64,000 bases of DNA, taken from UBA2199 sp964628035. GTDB taxonomy: Bacteria; Acidobacteriota; Aminicenantia; UBA2199. The stretch lies in NCBI GenBank assembly GCA_964628035.1, contig CAZVPI010000013.1, positions 21,018 through 85,017 of the forward strand, written 5' to 3'. A program made the position numbers and the translations under genes. Of this stretch, positions 1-8,726 are shown one piece after another. The notes beneath the pieces are model-generated. The model made no database searches and had not been told where the DNA came from. It worked only from the letters and a program-made list of their open reading frames with translations. Each line of letters begins with the position of its first letter. The first letter of the stretch is position 1.

Positions 1-46
1 CCCGTACAATCAACCGGCGCAAAAGCCAGCGAACGAAGGAGCGACC

Positions 47-1552
47 ATGAGCATCCAAACGATCTTCCAGGAAGGGATGAAGGAGCGCCGGCGCCGCAGG
101 TCGCTCGGCCAGCGCGGCCGGGAGCTCAGGGAAAAGGACCAGGCCCTGGCCTCGCGGCTGACCGAGTTGGGGCAGAAGGCCTGGGAGGCGAAACTCGACA
201 TCTCCGCCTTCTCCGCTCTGCGCGCCGCCCTGGCCGACGCGCAGCGGTCGATCGACGATCTCCGGGGCGAAGCGGAGCAGCTCCTGAGCCGGCAGCAGGA
301 AGCCGAGGAGAAACGCAAGCGCGAGAGCTCCCGCCTGGCCGTTGCCCTGAAGGAGACCGAGGAGGGCCTGCAGGGCGTGCAGAAGAGCCTGAACGAGCAG
401 AAGGGCACGCTGCAATCGGCGCAGAGGGAGGCGCAGCGCTCGCGCGAGCGCCTGGCGGCCATCGGCCGCGAGCGCAGCCAGCTGCAGGGCAAGGCCGCCG
501 GCGCCGACGCCAGCGAGGCGGAGAAGGGCGAGATCGCCAAGGGGCTGGCGCTGCTGGACAAAGAGGAAACGTCCCTGAAGTCGGGCCTGGACGCCAGCGA
601 AGCCGCCGCCCGTCCGGCTGCGGCGCTCGTGACCAGCCTGCAGGAGCAGGCCGAGGTGGCCAAGAAAAAGCTCGAGGCGCTTCGCCAGGAGCAGAAAAGA
701 GTGCTGGGCGAGCTGGACAAGGAACTGGCGGCCCTGAAAGACAGCCTGGGCAAGAACGGGGACAAGGCCCGCGAGGCCGAGGCGAAGCGACGGGAGGCGT
801 ATCGCGAGCTGGGCGAAAAACTGGCCGACGCCAAGAGCGCCGATCCTGCCCTGGTTGCCGAAATGGCCGCCGCCGCCGCCGCCCGTTCCGAAAAGGAGGG
901 GGTTCAGGCGATGATCGGCGGTCTGGAGCGCCAGAAGGACGACGCCCAGGTCGGCGCCTACAAGAAGATGATGGCCCTGATCATCGGCGGCCTGGTCCTG
1001 CTGGCGGCGCTGGCGGTCGTCCTCGTCCTGCTCCTCTCCCCCAAGAAGAGGACCCCGGAGGTCACGGGGCTGCCGCCCGGACAGGCCGAGGCGGTGCAGC
1101 AGATCCTCAACATGGCCGAAAGGGCGCGGAAGGAAATGGGCAAGCCGGCGGAGCTGGGAAAGGCGCAGACCGCCGCCGATGAAGCGGGCCTGGCGCTCGT
1201 CGACGAGATCCTGGCGACATTCGACCAGTGCGTGGCCGAGGCGGCGGCCCTGGCCAAGGACCGCCCCGCCGCCGCCATGCTCCTGCCCCAGCTGGAGAAG
1301 CTGTATGCCGGCTACGGGGAGAAAATGGCCGCCCTGAACTCCCGCTTCCTGGCCCTGCGCGACCGTGACCTCTTCGCCTTCCGCCGGGCCAGCGGCGCCA
1401 TGAGCCAGAAGCGGCCGCAGCACGTCATCGCCAAGGACAACGCGCTGGGCCCGGCCGTCGCCTATTACAACTTCGAGAAGGGCGAACAGGAGGTCGTCGA
1501 CATGCTGTCGCGGAGGATCGTCAAGCTGCTCGACCAGGCGGTCCAGCCGTAG
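47..1552 (+). CDS. Coiled-coil membrane protein of unknown function
   Basis: A 501-residue protein that I do not recognise as a named family. Residues 1-300 are almost entirely charged, Ala/Glu/Lys/Gln-rich heptad-like sequence, as in a long coiled coil. One hydrophobic membrane segment follows at about residues 307-329 (starting ALIIGGLVLLAAL), then about 170 residues of mainly helical sequence containing YYNFEKGEQE. There is no N-terminal signal, so the coiled coil is probably cytoplasmic and the C-terminal part outside, or the reverse. The ATG is preceded by GAAGGAG at good spacing, and a TACAAT -10-like hexamer lies at 5-10, so the gene may start a transcript. Its C-terminal domain could be an envelope or scaffolding domain; this is a guess. 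Confidence 0.75.
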   Translation: MSIQTIFQEGMKERRRRRSLGQRGRELREKDQALASRLTELGQKAWEAKLDISAFSALRAALADAQRSIDDLRGEAEQLLSRQQEAEEKRKRESSRLAVALKETEEGLQGVQKSLNEQKGTLQSAQREAQRSRERLAAIGRERSQLQGKAAGADASEAEKGEIAKGLALLDKEETSLKSGLDASEAAARPAAALVTSLQEQAEVAKKKLEALRQEQKRVLGELDKELAALKDSLGKNGDKAREAEAKRREAYRELGEKLADAKSADPALVAEMAAAAAARSEKEGVQAMIGGLERQKDDAQVGAYKKMMALIIGGLVLLAALAVVLVLLLSPKKRTPEVTGLPPGQAEAVQQILNMAERARKEMGKPAELGKAQTAADEAGLALVDEILATFDQCVAEAAALAKDRPAAAMLLPQLEKLYAGYGEKMAALNSRFLALRDRDLFAFRRASGAMSQKRPQHVIAKDNALGPAVAYYNFEKGEQEVVDMLSRRIVKLLDQAVQP

Positions 1553-1570
1553 CAGCGCAGCGAACTGAAC

Positions 1571-1637
1571 GGTAGTGGGAACGGTAGCAGCGGGCACTAA
1601 AACGGACTCTTTTCCTTACGATTGCCTTTTTCCTTTC
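1571..1637 (+). repeat. Dispersed intergenic repeat, copy 1
   Basis: This stretch shares ordered words with the reverse complement of 11459-11531: GGTAGTGG / GCTAGTGG, then CGGGCACT, then ACTCTTTTCCTT, then TTGCCTTTTTCCTTT. Both copies sit in intergenic DNA just after a gene. The matching order over about 65 bases in two unrelated intergenic regions suggests a repeat family. The rest of the 278-base gap (1638-1780) shows no convincing gene. Confidence 0.55.
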
Positions 1638-1782
1638 GCGTGCCACCGTCAGCATGAAGCTCGATGAGTTTCTGTGGGCGTGTTCGTGATGGTGGGTGCA
1701 ATGAGCACTGGATGGAGCGAACCCATCTCAAAGGATTTATTTCTTCCATTACCACAATCATGATCCGTTTTTTCGGCTGAGC

Positions 1783-1812
1783 TTGACAGTCTCTGCGCAA
1801 GGGAAATAGAAT
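1783..1812 (+). promoter_or_regulatory. Sigma-70-type promoter of the small membrane protein gene
   Basis: TTGACA at 1783-1788, an 18-nt spacer, and TAGAAT at 1807-1812. The start codon at 1831 is preceded by GGGAGGG, so this gene has a conventional leader. Confidence 0.6.
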
Positions 1813-1830
1813 AGCTGCTGGGAGGGCAAT

Positions 1831-2013
1831 ATGGCATTCAAGAAAATCTTGGTCATCTGGCTGCTGATCACCGCGGTGTCGGCGGCGTTGTTCTACCTGG
1901 TCAAGACCTTTTTCCAAGGGCATCCTCTTTGGCCTTGGGCCATACCCTACCTCTACATCGGCGTACTGATCCTGTTCGCCCTGTACGTACTCGCAGGGAA
2001 GAAAAAGGACTAA
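1831..2013 (+). CDS. Small two-helix membrane protein
   Basis: A 60-residue protein with two hydrophobic helices, about residues 7-25 and 35-54, separated by a short loop (FFQGHPLWPWAIP) and ending in KKKD. The lysine-rich ends suggest both termini are cytoplasmic. The start is supported by the SD-like GGGAGGG four bases upstream and by a good promoter. No functional motif is visible and I do not recognise the family. It is real rather than a shadow ORF because promoter, SD, hydrophobic pattern and charged C-terminus agree. Confidence 0.65.
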   Translation: MAFKKILVIWLLITAVSAALFYLVKTFFQGHPLWPWAIPYLYIGVLILFALYVLAGKKKD

Positions 2014-2026
2014 GGCCCGTTCGCGG

Positions 2027-2055
2027 TTGACAAGCGCCTGAAATCACCCTATATT
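2027..2055 (+). promoter_or_regulatory. Promoter of msrBA predicting a leaderless mRNA
   Basis: TTGACA at 2027-2032, a 17-nt spacer, and TATATT at 2050-2055. The expected +1 is about 2062, one base before the ATG at 2063, and no SD sequence is present. Confidence 0.6.
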
Positions 2056-2062
2056 TATAACA

Positions 2063-2992
2063 ATGAAATATGCAACCATTATAATCTCATTTGTGGCGGC
2101 GGCGTTGCTGCTCATGCTGCCGTCACGATCCGGGGGGTATGTGAACATCGACCAAAAACTGACAAGCGAGGAAGAGCGGGTGATCGTCCAGCGCGGGACC
2201 GAACGGCCCTTCAGCGGGCGCTTTCACGATTTCAAGGAAAAGGGGACCTATGTCTGCAAACGCTGCGGCGCGCCCCTGTACCGGTCGTCGGCCAAGTTCG
2301 ACTCGGGCTGCGGCTGGCCGAGCTTCGACGAGGAGATCGCCGGCGCCGTCGCCCGCCGCCGCGACCCCGACGGCCTGCGCACCGAGATCACCTGCGCCTC
2401 CTGCGGCGCCCACCTGGGCCATGTCTTCCTGGGCGAGGGCTTCACTGCCAGGAACACCCGCCACTGCGTCAATTCCATCTCCATGAATTTCATCCCCGCC
2501 GACGGCCGGGGCACAGCGACAGCGCTCTTCGCCTCGGGCTGCTTTTGGGGGACCCAGCACCACCTGCAGGCGGCGCGCGGGGTGCTGACCACCGCCGCCG
2601 GCTACACCGGGGGCCGCCTGCGCCGGCCGACCTACGAGCAGGTGTGCGCCGGCGACAGCGGCCACGCCGAGGCGGTGCGCGTCGTCTATGACCCGGCCCA
2701 GGTCAGCTACGAGGAGTTGGCCAAACTCTTCTTCGAGACCCACGACTTCACCCAGCTGGACCGCCAGGGGCCCGACATCGGCCCCCAGTACCGCTCGGAG
2801 ATCTTTTTCCTGGACGGGAATCAGAAGCAGGTCGCCGAAAAACTCATCGCCCAGCTGAGCGCCAAGGGCTACCGGGTCGCCACGCGCGTCACCGCCGCCG
2901 GCGAGTTCTGGCCCGCCGAGGACCACCACCAGAATTATTATTGGCAGACCGGCGGCAGCCCTTACTGCCACGTCTACCGCAAGATCTTCTGA
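2063..2992 (+). CDS. msrBA: Exported bifunctional methionine sulfoxide reductase B/A
   Basis: This enzyme reduces methionine-R-sulfoxide (MsrB half) and methionine-S-sulfoxide (MsrA half) in oxidised proteins. The N-terminus is a hydrophobic signal or anchor (residues 4-20), so it probably works in the periplasm. The MsrB domain (about 30-148) has both zinc CxxC pairs (CKRC, CASC) and the catalytic Cys of RHCVNS at about residue 135. The MsrA domain (about 150-309) begins with the catalytic GCFWG motif (Cys about 160) and has a recycling-type Cys near the C-terminus (SPYCHVY). The order B then A is the reverse of the PilB-type A-B arrangement. The promoter predicts an almost leaderless transcript. 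An in-cell reductant partner is not visible nearby. Confidence 0.93.
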   Translation: MKYATIIISFVAAALLLMLPSRSGGYVNIDQKLTSEEERVIVQRGTERPFSGRFHDFKEKGTYVCKRCGAPLYRSSAKFDSGCGWPSFDEEIAGAVARRRDPDGLRTEITCASCGAHLGHVFLGEGFTARNTRHCVNSISMNFIPADGRGTATALFASGCFWGTQHHLQAARGVLTTAAGYTGGRLRRPTYEQVCAGDSGHAEAVRVVYDPAQVSYEELAKLFFETHDFTQLDRQGPDIGPQYRSEIFFLDGNQKQVAEKLIAQLSAKGYRVATRVTAAGEFWPAEDHHQNYYWQTGGSPYCHVYRKIF

Positions 2993-3026
2993 CCCGCCTG
3001 GGCCGGCCGCGCGCGCCTCGCCGCGC

Positions 3027-4076
3027 TCAGCGGGACAGGACGACGTTCTCGATCTGGCGCACCTGGTCGCGGTAGAGCGAGGTGACGCGCGTGCCGTAGT
3101 CGGCCAGCAGCTGGATGATGTCGCGCGGGCGCTCGGGGCGGTCGGGCCCGTTGATGCGGTCGCCGGCGTCCCCCAGGCCGGGCAGGATGTAGGCCTTTTC
3201 GTTCAGCGCCGGATCCATCCACAACGTATAGACCTCGGCCTCGGGCACGGCGCGCACGATGCGCAGCGCCCCCTTCAGCGTGGAGACGACGTTGAAGAAG
3301 CGGATGGAGCGCGGTCGCACCCCCTGGCCGCGCAGGTAATGGATGACCGTCACCAGGCTGCCGCCGGTGGCGTTCATGGGATCGGCGAAGAACAGGTCGC
3401 GGCCATGCAGGTCCTCGAGGCGGAAATAGGAGCGCCGCAGGTCGAGCACATAGGCCATGTCGCTCTCACGGCGGCTGTCGTCGCGGCTGATCTTGAACAG
3501 GGCGAAGGGAGCGACCACCCGGCCCGCGGTGTACTCCTGTATCTCCTTGGCCACGATCATCGAGGGCAGGAGCGCCGCACGCAGCATGACGCACATGACG
3601 CCGCCCTGCGTCCAGGCGTCGATGTCGGGGATTTTGTGCAGCGCGTAATTCGACCGCGGTTCGCGCACCGGCGTGGGCACGAAGATCGGCCGCCGCTCGC
3701 GCACGTGCGGTCCGGCGAAGGCCAGGTTGAACAGCATCTCGTAGGCGCGCTGGATGTAATAGACGAACTCGGGGTTGGCCGTGCGTTCGTCGCGCAACTT
3801 GGCCACCAGCCGCGACGCTTCGCCGTGGATGAACTCGGGGGTCTCCAGCGAGAAGACGTGGATGCGCTTTTCGGCAACGACGGCCGCCTGCATGCGCTCG
3901 CCTAAGCGGTTGAACACCTCCAGCAGCAGCGCCTCGGCGCCGGCCGCGTCCCGCTCCAGGCCGGCGAACCCTTCCAGGGCGCGGCCGTACAGCGACTCCA
4001 CCTCGGCGATGGCCCTGGCGTCGTCCGCGCTCAGGGTGCCGTCGAGGTCGGCGGCCTGCAGAACGACCTTGTCCAT
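3027..4076 (-). CDS. upp: Uracil phosphoribosyltransferase with long N-terminal extension
   Basis: UPRT converts uracil and PRPP to UMP in pyrimidine salvage. The C-terminal two-thirds carry the family marks: the PRPP-binding loop DPMNATGGS and the uracil-binding LPGLGDAGDR. At 349 residues it is much longer than the usual about 210; the first roughly 120 residues are helical sequence with no motif I know. The start chosen is the ATG at 4076, preceded by AGAGGAGG at ideal spacing; a GTG at 4097 in frame lies upstream of that SD. A promoter TTGCCA (4131-4126), 18-nt spacer and TATACT (4107-4102) fits. In the canonical loop the fourth residue is usually Leu or Ile, here Asn. Confidence 0.88.
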   Translation of the reverse strand: MDKVVLQAADLDGTLSADDARAIAEVESLYGRALEGFAGLERDAAGAEALLLEVFNRLGERMQAAVVAEKRIHVFSLETPEFIHGEASRLVAKLRDERTANPEFVYYIQRAYEMLFNLAFAGPHVRERRPIFVPTPVREPRSNYALHKIPDIDAWTQGGVMCVMLRAALLPSMIVAKEIQEYTAGRVVAPFALFKISRDDSRRESDMAYVLDLRRSYFRLEDLHGRDLFFADPMNATGGSLVTVIHYLRGQGVRPRSIRFFNVVSTLKGALRIVRAVPEAEVYTLWMDPALNEKAYILPGLGDAGDRINGPDRPERPRDIIQLLADYGTRVTSLYRDQVRQIENVVLSR

Positions 4077-4101
4077 GGCGGTCCTCCTCTGATTCACGGC
4101 C

Positions 4102-4131
4102 AGTATACTCCCCCGCGGGAGCCGCTGGCAA
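4102..4131 (-). promoter_or_regulatory. Promoter of upp
   Basis: On the minus strand: TTGCCA (4131-4126), an 18-nt spacer, TATACT (4107-4102). The SD AGAGGAGG and ATG at 4076 lie about 25 nt downstream. Confidence 0.5.
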
Positions 4132-4156
4132 GAACGAAGACGTTGGGAAGGATGGG

Positions 4157-5716
4157 TCAGCGCGGGCCGCGGTCGGGGCCTATCCGCGGAGCCCGCGGCC
4201 CGATGGCGAAGGGCAGGTCGCTTTCGTCGTGCAGGTCCGGGCGCTGCAGCGAGCGGACGCGCACGCGGTAGTCGCCGCCCGCGGGCGTGCCCGCCGGGAC
4301 CCGCCAGCGCAGGGCGCCGCGGGCGAGGTCATAGGTGGGCGCCACCACCGCCTGGATCCGCGCTCCCGCCAGCAGCAGCACCTCCACCCGCTCCCCAACG
4401 GCCCCCATATGCTCCCAGGCGATCTCCTGGAACGTTCCCGGGGCCCAGTACTCACCGCCGTTGGGCGCGATCAGGGTCAGGCGCGCCGGCGCCGAGGCCA
4501 GGGCAGAAAAGACCAGCATGCGCGACTCGTCGCGCGTGACCTGCCCGGCGTGGAGCCCCCATTCGGGATGCGCCAGGCCGCCGCGGGCGTTGATCAGCCG
4601 CTCGGCCGGCTCCAGCCAGGCCTGGATGTTGTCGTGGCCGGGATCGTGGCGGCGATTGCCGTCGATGGGGAACAGCACGTGGCGGGCGGTCCAATGATCG
4701 AGGGCCACCGGGTCCTGGGAGGCGGTCAGGACGTTCAGCTTGCGGGTCTTTCTTTCCGGGTATCCCGAGAGCGCCAGGTGCGAGACCCAGATGGCGTCGA
4801 TGACATTCAGCACCGGCGGGCGGACCGAGACCATCATCTTGGCGCAGGCCTCGCCCAGACCTGAATAGTGGCGGACGGTGCGGTGGCCGTCGCTCATCGA
4901 CAGCAGGCCGTACATGTGCTTGAGGGAGGCGGTGATCTCCGAGCCGCCGGTGTCGTGGTGCTTGAGGACCGGCAGGTTGATCAGCTTCAGCTTCTGGTTG
5001 TGGCGGCGGCCGTCCCACACCCCCTCGCGCAGTTCGATGCGGCGGCCGCCGGCGGTCGTGAAACAGGGATACGAGACGTTCTCGAAGCGGCGGTAACCGT
5101 CGGTCTCGTGGTCGGCGGCGCCGATGAACACGGAGCGCAGCGGATCGAGCAGGAAGGCCGAGACGCGCGCGTCGGCAAAGACGCGCTCGACGAGGAAGCG
5201 GAAGGAATGGCTCTCGTCGACGGCATTGGCGTGGACCTGGGCGTCGGGATAGCCCGCGGCGTTGTCGCAGTCCAGGCTGCCCCGCCCCTGGCCGTTCTCG
5301 ATCAGAACCACCTCGCCGCGGAAGCCGTCAGGGTGCTCCAGGACGCGCTGGACCAGGCCGCGCACAACGTCGCTGTTGGTGCAGCCGCGGTACTTCCACT
5401 GGGCGTTGATCTTGATGAGCACCACGTCGTCGGCCGCGATCATCCCCTGCGGCCCGGCCAGCCCCAGACCGGCACTCGAGCGGTAGAACGGGAGACCCTG
5501 GCCGGCCATCAGTTCCAGGAGGCAGTCCACGCCGGCATGGCGGTTGCCGCCGGCGCCGAAGGGAGCGTCGGGAATGCCGCTGACGTGAAAAATGCTGGAG
5601 AGGGGATCAACCGCCTGGAGTCGGTTGGCAGGACGAGGCAGCAGCAGGGCCAGGCTTCCGGCGCCAAGGGCATGAAGGAACCTTCGTCTGGACGGCATGG
5701 CGGGCTTCTCTTTCAT
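4157..5716 (-). CDS. Tat-exported DUF362-domain protein
   Basis: A 519-residue protein with a twin-arginine signal near its start (SRRRFLHALGAG followed by a hydrophobic stretch), so it is probably folded in the cytoplasm and exported. The body matches the DUF362 family by its opening pattern (DDVVLIKINAQWK, VLIENGQG) and by the central INLPVLKHHD segment. The last roughly 90 residues look like a beta-sandwich domain (LTLIAPNGGEYWAPGTFQEI). DUF362 has no settled function; some members carry Fe-S clusters but no CxxCxxC is present here. The promoter TTGAAA (5751-5746), 17 nt, TATATA (5728-5723) puts +1 at the ATG at 5716, so the mRNA may be leaderless. A second in-frame ATG at 5698 would still keep the Tat motif. 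Confidence 0.8.
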   Translation of the reverse strand: MKEKPAMPSRRRFLHALGAGSLALLLPRPANRLQAVDPLSSIFHVSGIPDAPFGAGGNRHAGVDCLLELMAGQGLPFYRSSAGLGLAGPQGMIAADDVVLIKINAQWKYRGCTNSDVVRGLVQRVLEHPDGFRGEVVLIENGQGRGSLDCDNAAGYPDAQVHANAVDESHSFRFLVERVFADARVSAFLLDPLRSVFIGAADHETDGYRRFENVSYPCFTTAGGRRIELREGVWDGRRHNQKLKLINLPVLKHHDTGGSEITASLKHMYGLLSMSDGHRTVRHYSGLGEACAKMMVSVRPPVLNVIDAIWVSHLALSGYPERKTRKLNVLTASQDPVALDHWTARHVLFPIDGNRRHDPGHDNIQAWLEPAERLINARGGLAHPEWGLHAGQVTRDESRMLVFSALASAPARLTLIAPNGGEYWAPGTFQEIAWEHMGAVGERVEVLLLAGARIQAVVAPTYDLARGALRWRVPAGTPAGGDYRVRVRSLQRPDLHDESDLPFAIGPRAPRIGPDRGPR

Positions 5717-5722
5717 GGCTTA

Positions 5723-5751
5723 TATATAACATTTTTGGTTATGTTTTTCAA
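5723..5751 (-). promoter_or_regulatory. Promoter of the DUF362 gene
   Basis: Minus strand TTGAAA (5751-5746), 17-nt spacer, TATATA (5728-5723). The predicted +1 coincides with the annotated ATG at 5716. Confidence 0.5.
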
Positions 5752-5784
5752 CAAATAAGGGATCCGGAGGCGGCTGGGAAAGAA

Positions 5785-6852
5785 TCAGTCGAGGGGGAGG
5801 AGGCTGACCGCCGTGGCCTTGAAGGAAAGGGAGACCTCGCTGTCTGTTGCCAGGCGCATCGCCTCGCAGGAGACGCGGGTGACGAACACGGTGAAGGCGA
5901 CCCCGGAGCAACCGACGTTCAGGGCCGTCACGGGGCCCAGGTCGGTCAGGGAACGCACCACCCCGCGAAAGGAGTTGCGTGCCGAAGAGGCGAGCGGTTG
6001 CAGGGAAACGAGGATGTCCTCTGGGCGGATGGCGGCGGCCGCCCGGCCCGCGCCGCGCTCGCTGACCACCTCGATGGACAGCCCGCCGCAGTCGAGGAAA
6101 ACCCGGCCCTCGCGGCTGGACAGCTCTCCGGGCAGGATGTTCTCGGCGGCGGAAAACTCGGCCATGTCCAGGGAAAGTGGGCGGTTGAGCACCTCGGCAG
6201 CCCCGCCGGCCTGGGCCAGGCGCCCATCCTTGAGAAAGAAGACCCTCCCCGCCAGCAGCCGCGCCTGGGTGAGGTTGTGGGTGGCCAGGACGACCGTCCG
6301 TCCCTCCCGCGCCAGGCGGGCGATCGCCGTCTCGATGTTCTTCACGCTCAGCGGGTCGAGGTTGGCCGTGGGCTCGTCGAGCAGGATGAGCTCGGGATCG
6401 AGGAGCATCACCCGCGCCAGCTGCAGCCGCTGCTTCTCCCCGCCCGACAGCAGGCGGGCGTCCTGGTGCTCGCGGCCGGCCAGGCCGGTCCGCTCCAGGA
6501 CCTGGCCGACGGCGGCCGCGGAGCGGGGCAGGCCGCGCAGCCGCAGGCCGAAACGCAGGTTGGCCTCGACGCTCGCCCCCAGCAGCAGCGGCGCCTGGAA
6601 CACGAAACCGCAGCGCCGGCGCAGCCGCGTACGCTCGCCGCGCCCCAGCGAGCCCAACCGCAGCCCGTCGTAGAAGAGCTCGCCGCGGTCGGGGCGATCA
6701 AGGAGACCCAGCAGCCGCAGCAGGGTCGACTTGCCGGCGCCGTTGGCTCCGAGCACGACATGGACGCAGCCGGGCTCGAGGTCGAGGCTGACGCCGTCGA
6801 GGATGGGGCGCCGGCCCGCCATGCGCCCCAGATTCTCGGCGCGGACCCGCAT
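5785..6852 (-). CDS. tupC: Tungstate ABC transporter, ATP-binding protein
   Basis: The ATPase subunit of a TupABC-type tungstate importer, 355 residues. Visible motifs are Walker A GANGAGKST (about 36-44), the ABC signature LSGGEKQRLQLAR, Walker B LILLDEPTANLD and the switch ATHN. The last roughly 70 residues resemble the regulatory TOBE-type domain of molybdate/tungstate ATPases. The reading frame continues upstream into tupB, but the ATG at 6852 overlaps the tupB TGA (ATGA), which marks the true start. It is the last gene of the purM operon. Substrate specificity is assigned from the neighbouring TupA-type binding protein; molybdate cannot be excluded. Confidence 0.88.
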   Translation of the reverse strand: MRVRAENLGRMAGRRPILDGVSLDLEPGCVHVVLGANGAGKSTLLRLLGLLDRPDRGELFYDGLRLGSLGRGERTRLRRRCGFVFQAPLLLGASVEANLRFGLRLRGLPRSAAAVGQVLERTGLAGREHQDARLLSGGEKQRLQLARVMLLDPELILLDEPTANLDPLSVKNIETAIARLAREGRTVVLATHNLTQARLLAGRVFFLKDGRLAQAGGAAEVLNRPLSLDMAEFSAAENILPGELSSREGRVFLDCGGLSIEVVSERGAGRAAAAIRPEDILVSLQPLASSARNSFRGVVRSLTDLGPVTALNVGCSGVAFTVFVTRVSCEAMRLATDSEVSLSFKATAVSLLPLD

Positions 6853-7538
6853 CACTTGCCCTGCAGCGCCTGCAGGGCGACGTTGATGGCCAGCGCCGCA
6901 AGCAGCAGCACGATGCCCAGGGCGATGCCGATCTCGAAATTGCCCTTCATGGTTTCCAGGGAGATGGCCGTGGTCAGCACCCGCGTCTGGCCCTTGATGT
7001 TGCCGCCGACCATCAGCGTCATGCCGGTCTCGCCGATGACGCGGGAGAATCCGGCGATGAGGGCGGTGAGGAAGGCGAACCGCCCCTGGCGGATCACGGC
7101 GACCGCCAGCTGGCGGCGGTCGGCGCCGAGCGACAGCGCCAGGTCGCGGGCCTCGCGCGCCACCCCTTTCAGGGCCGCCAGGGCCAAGGCCGTCATCAAC
7201 GGGAAGGCCAGCAGCGCCTGGGCCAGGATCATGGCCCCGGGGGTGAACAGCAGCCCCAGCGGGCCGAGGGGACCGCGGCGGCTGACCAGGCCGTAGACCA
7301 GAAGGCCGATGAGCACGGCCGGCACGGCCATGGCGGTATTGGCCAGGCCGACCAGCAGGCGCTTGCCGCGGAACTCCTTCAGGGCCAGGAACAGGGCCGA
7401 GGGGATGGCCGCCAGCGCCGCCAGCGCCGTCGCCGCTCCCGAGACGGCCAGCGACAGGCCGATGATCTCCAGGATCTCCCTCCCGGGAGGCAGCAGCAGC
7501 CTCACCCCCTGGCGCAGCCCCTCCAGGATGTAATCCAT
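6852..7538 (-). CDS. tupB: Tungstate ABC transporter, permease
   Basis: A 228-residue inner-membrane permease with about five or six hydrophobic helices and the permease loop signature around EARDLALSLGADRRQLAVAV, followed by GFSRVIGETG, a pattern typical of Tup/Mod-type permeases. It forms the membrane channel for tungstate delivered by TupA and powered by TupC. It lies 29 bases after tupA and overlaps tupC by four bases. The start ATG at 7538 has a GAGG a few bases upstream; family length fits (about 225-235). Confidence 0.88.
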   Translation of the reverse strand: MDYILEGLRQGVRLLLPPGREILEIIGLSLAVSGAATALAALAAIPSALFLALKEFRGKRLLVGLANTAMAVPAVLIGLLVYGLVSRRGPLGPLGLLFTPGAMILAQALLAFPLMTALALAALKGVAREARDLALSLGADRRQLAVAVIRQGRFAFLTALIAGFSRVIGETGMTLMVGGNIKGQTRVLTTAISLETMKGNFEIGIALGIVLLLAALAINVALQALQGK

Positions 7539-7567
7539 CTCCGGCCTCGCCGCGGTGCCTTCTTCCC

Positions 7568-8380
7568 TCAGCGGACCACGTCGGGGAAGAAGAGCGGGGC
7601 GCCGAAGCGCTCGCGGCCGAAATCACGGATGATGGCCTGCCCGGCGGCCGAGCGGATGTAGGCGGCGAATTTCTTGGCCAGCTCCGCCTTCACCCAGGGG
7701 AAGCGCCGCGGCGAGACCACGATCACCGAATAGGGATTGAAGAGATCGGCATCGCCCTCGACCACGGCCGCCAGGGGCGCGCTCTCCTTGCGGTGCGACA
7801 GCCAGGTGGCGCGGTCGACCAGGCAATAGGCCAGCTTTTCGACGGCGATGCGCAGGGTGGATTCCATGCCGCCGCCGCTCTCCAGGTACCAGGGGCCGCC
7901 GGGGGCGACGCCCGCCTGCCGCCACAACCGCAGCTCCTTCTTGTGCGTGCCCGAGTCGTCGCCCCGGGAGACGAAGGGCGCGGCAACGGCGGCGATGCGC
8001 CCCAGGGCAACGGCCGCCTTCTGCCCCCTGGCCGCGGCCGGATCGCCTGCCGGCCCGACGAGCAGGAAATCGTTGTGCATCACGTCGAGCCGTTCCAGCC
8101 CGTAGCCCTCGGCCACGAATGTCTCCTCGGCCTCCCGGTCGTGGACCAGCAGCACGTCGGCGTTGCCGTCGCGGGCCAGGCGCATGGCCTGGCCGGTGCC
8201 GACGGCGATGATCTTGACGGCGCAGCCGTGCATTCTCTCAAAGGGAGGGATCAGGGCGTCGAACAGGCCCGAATCCAGGGTGGACGTGGTCGAGGCCAGG
8301 GTCAGCGTCCCGGCGGCGCCGAGCGGCGCGGCCGCAACGATCCCCAGCAGGGTGCCTAGAATGAGAGAAGTCAGGCGCAT
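7568..8380 (-). CDS. tupA: Tungstate-binding periplasmic protein
   Basis: Substrate-binding protein of the tungstate importer, 270 residues. After a cleavable signal peptide (cleavage likely near APLGAAG) the mature start has the TupA hallmark STTSTLDSGLFDALIPPFE, followed by VGTGQAMRLARDGNADVLLVHD and the SRGDDSGTHKKEL oxyanion-loop region. The start is the ATG at 8380, preceded by AAAGGAG and sharing its A with the TGA of the DUF6150 gene (TGATG), so the two are translationally coupled. Tungsten uptake suggests tungsten enzymes such as aldehyde:ferredoxin oxidoreductases or formate dehydrogenases elsewhere in the genome. Confidence 0.93.
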   Translation of the reverse strand: MRLTSLILGTLLGIVAAAPLGAAGTLTLASTTSTLDSGLFDALIPPFERMHGCAVKIIAVGTGQAMRLARDGNADVLLVHDREAEETFVAEGYGLERLDVMHNDFLLVGPAGDPAAARGQKAAVALGRIAAVAAPFVSRGDDSGTHKKELRLWRQAGVAPGGPWYLESGGGMESTLRIAVEKLAYCLVDRATWLSHRKESAPLAAVVEGDADLFNPYSVIVVSPRRFPWVKAELAKKFAAYIRSAAGQAIIRDFGRERFGAPLFFPDVVR

Positions 8381-8726
8381 CAAGAACTCCTTTCCGCCAG
8401 CCGCCCCTGCCAGGGATGCTCGTGCCGCCAACCGGCCTGGCTGTCATGGCGGACAAAATGGACCCGCAGGTCGGCCTGGCTCTCGTAGGGGACGAAAAAA
8501 ACCCGGACATCGGCCTCGCTCTCGGTTTTCACGAAGTGCCAGAGCTCGTCGCGGCCGCGGGCCTGGCTGCCGTGGCGCACGCGGCGCACGCACAAGTCGG
8601 CCTGGCTTTCGTAGCGGACCACGAAAACCTTGACATCGGCCCGGCTCTCGACCTCGACGGTGCAGACCTCGGCGGCCGCCAGCGGCGCGGCCGCCAGCGC
8701 CAGCAGGAGCGCTGCCGCCGGCCCCC

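Noticed and set aside
1597..1923. A 108-residue minus-strand ORF in the gap before 1831
   Set aside because: It runs through the promoter and start of the small membrane protein, has no SD and no family-like pattern.
5785..7626. A 613-residue frame covering tupB and tupC as one fusion
   Set aside because: The upstream half is Arg/Pro/Gly-rich shadow of tupB; the true tupB lies in another frame and its stop overlaps the tupC ATG.
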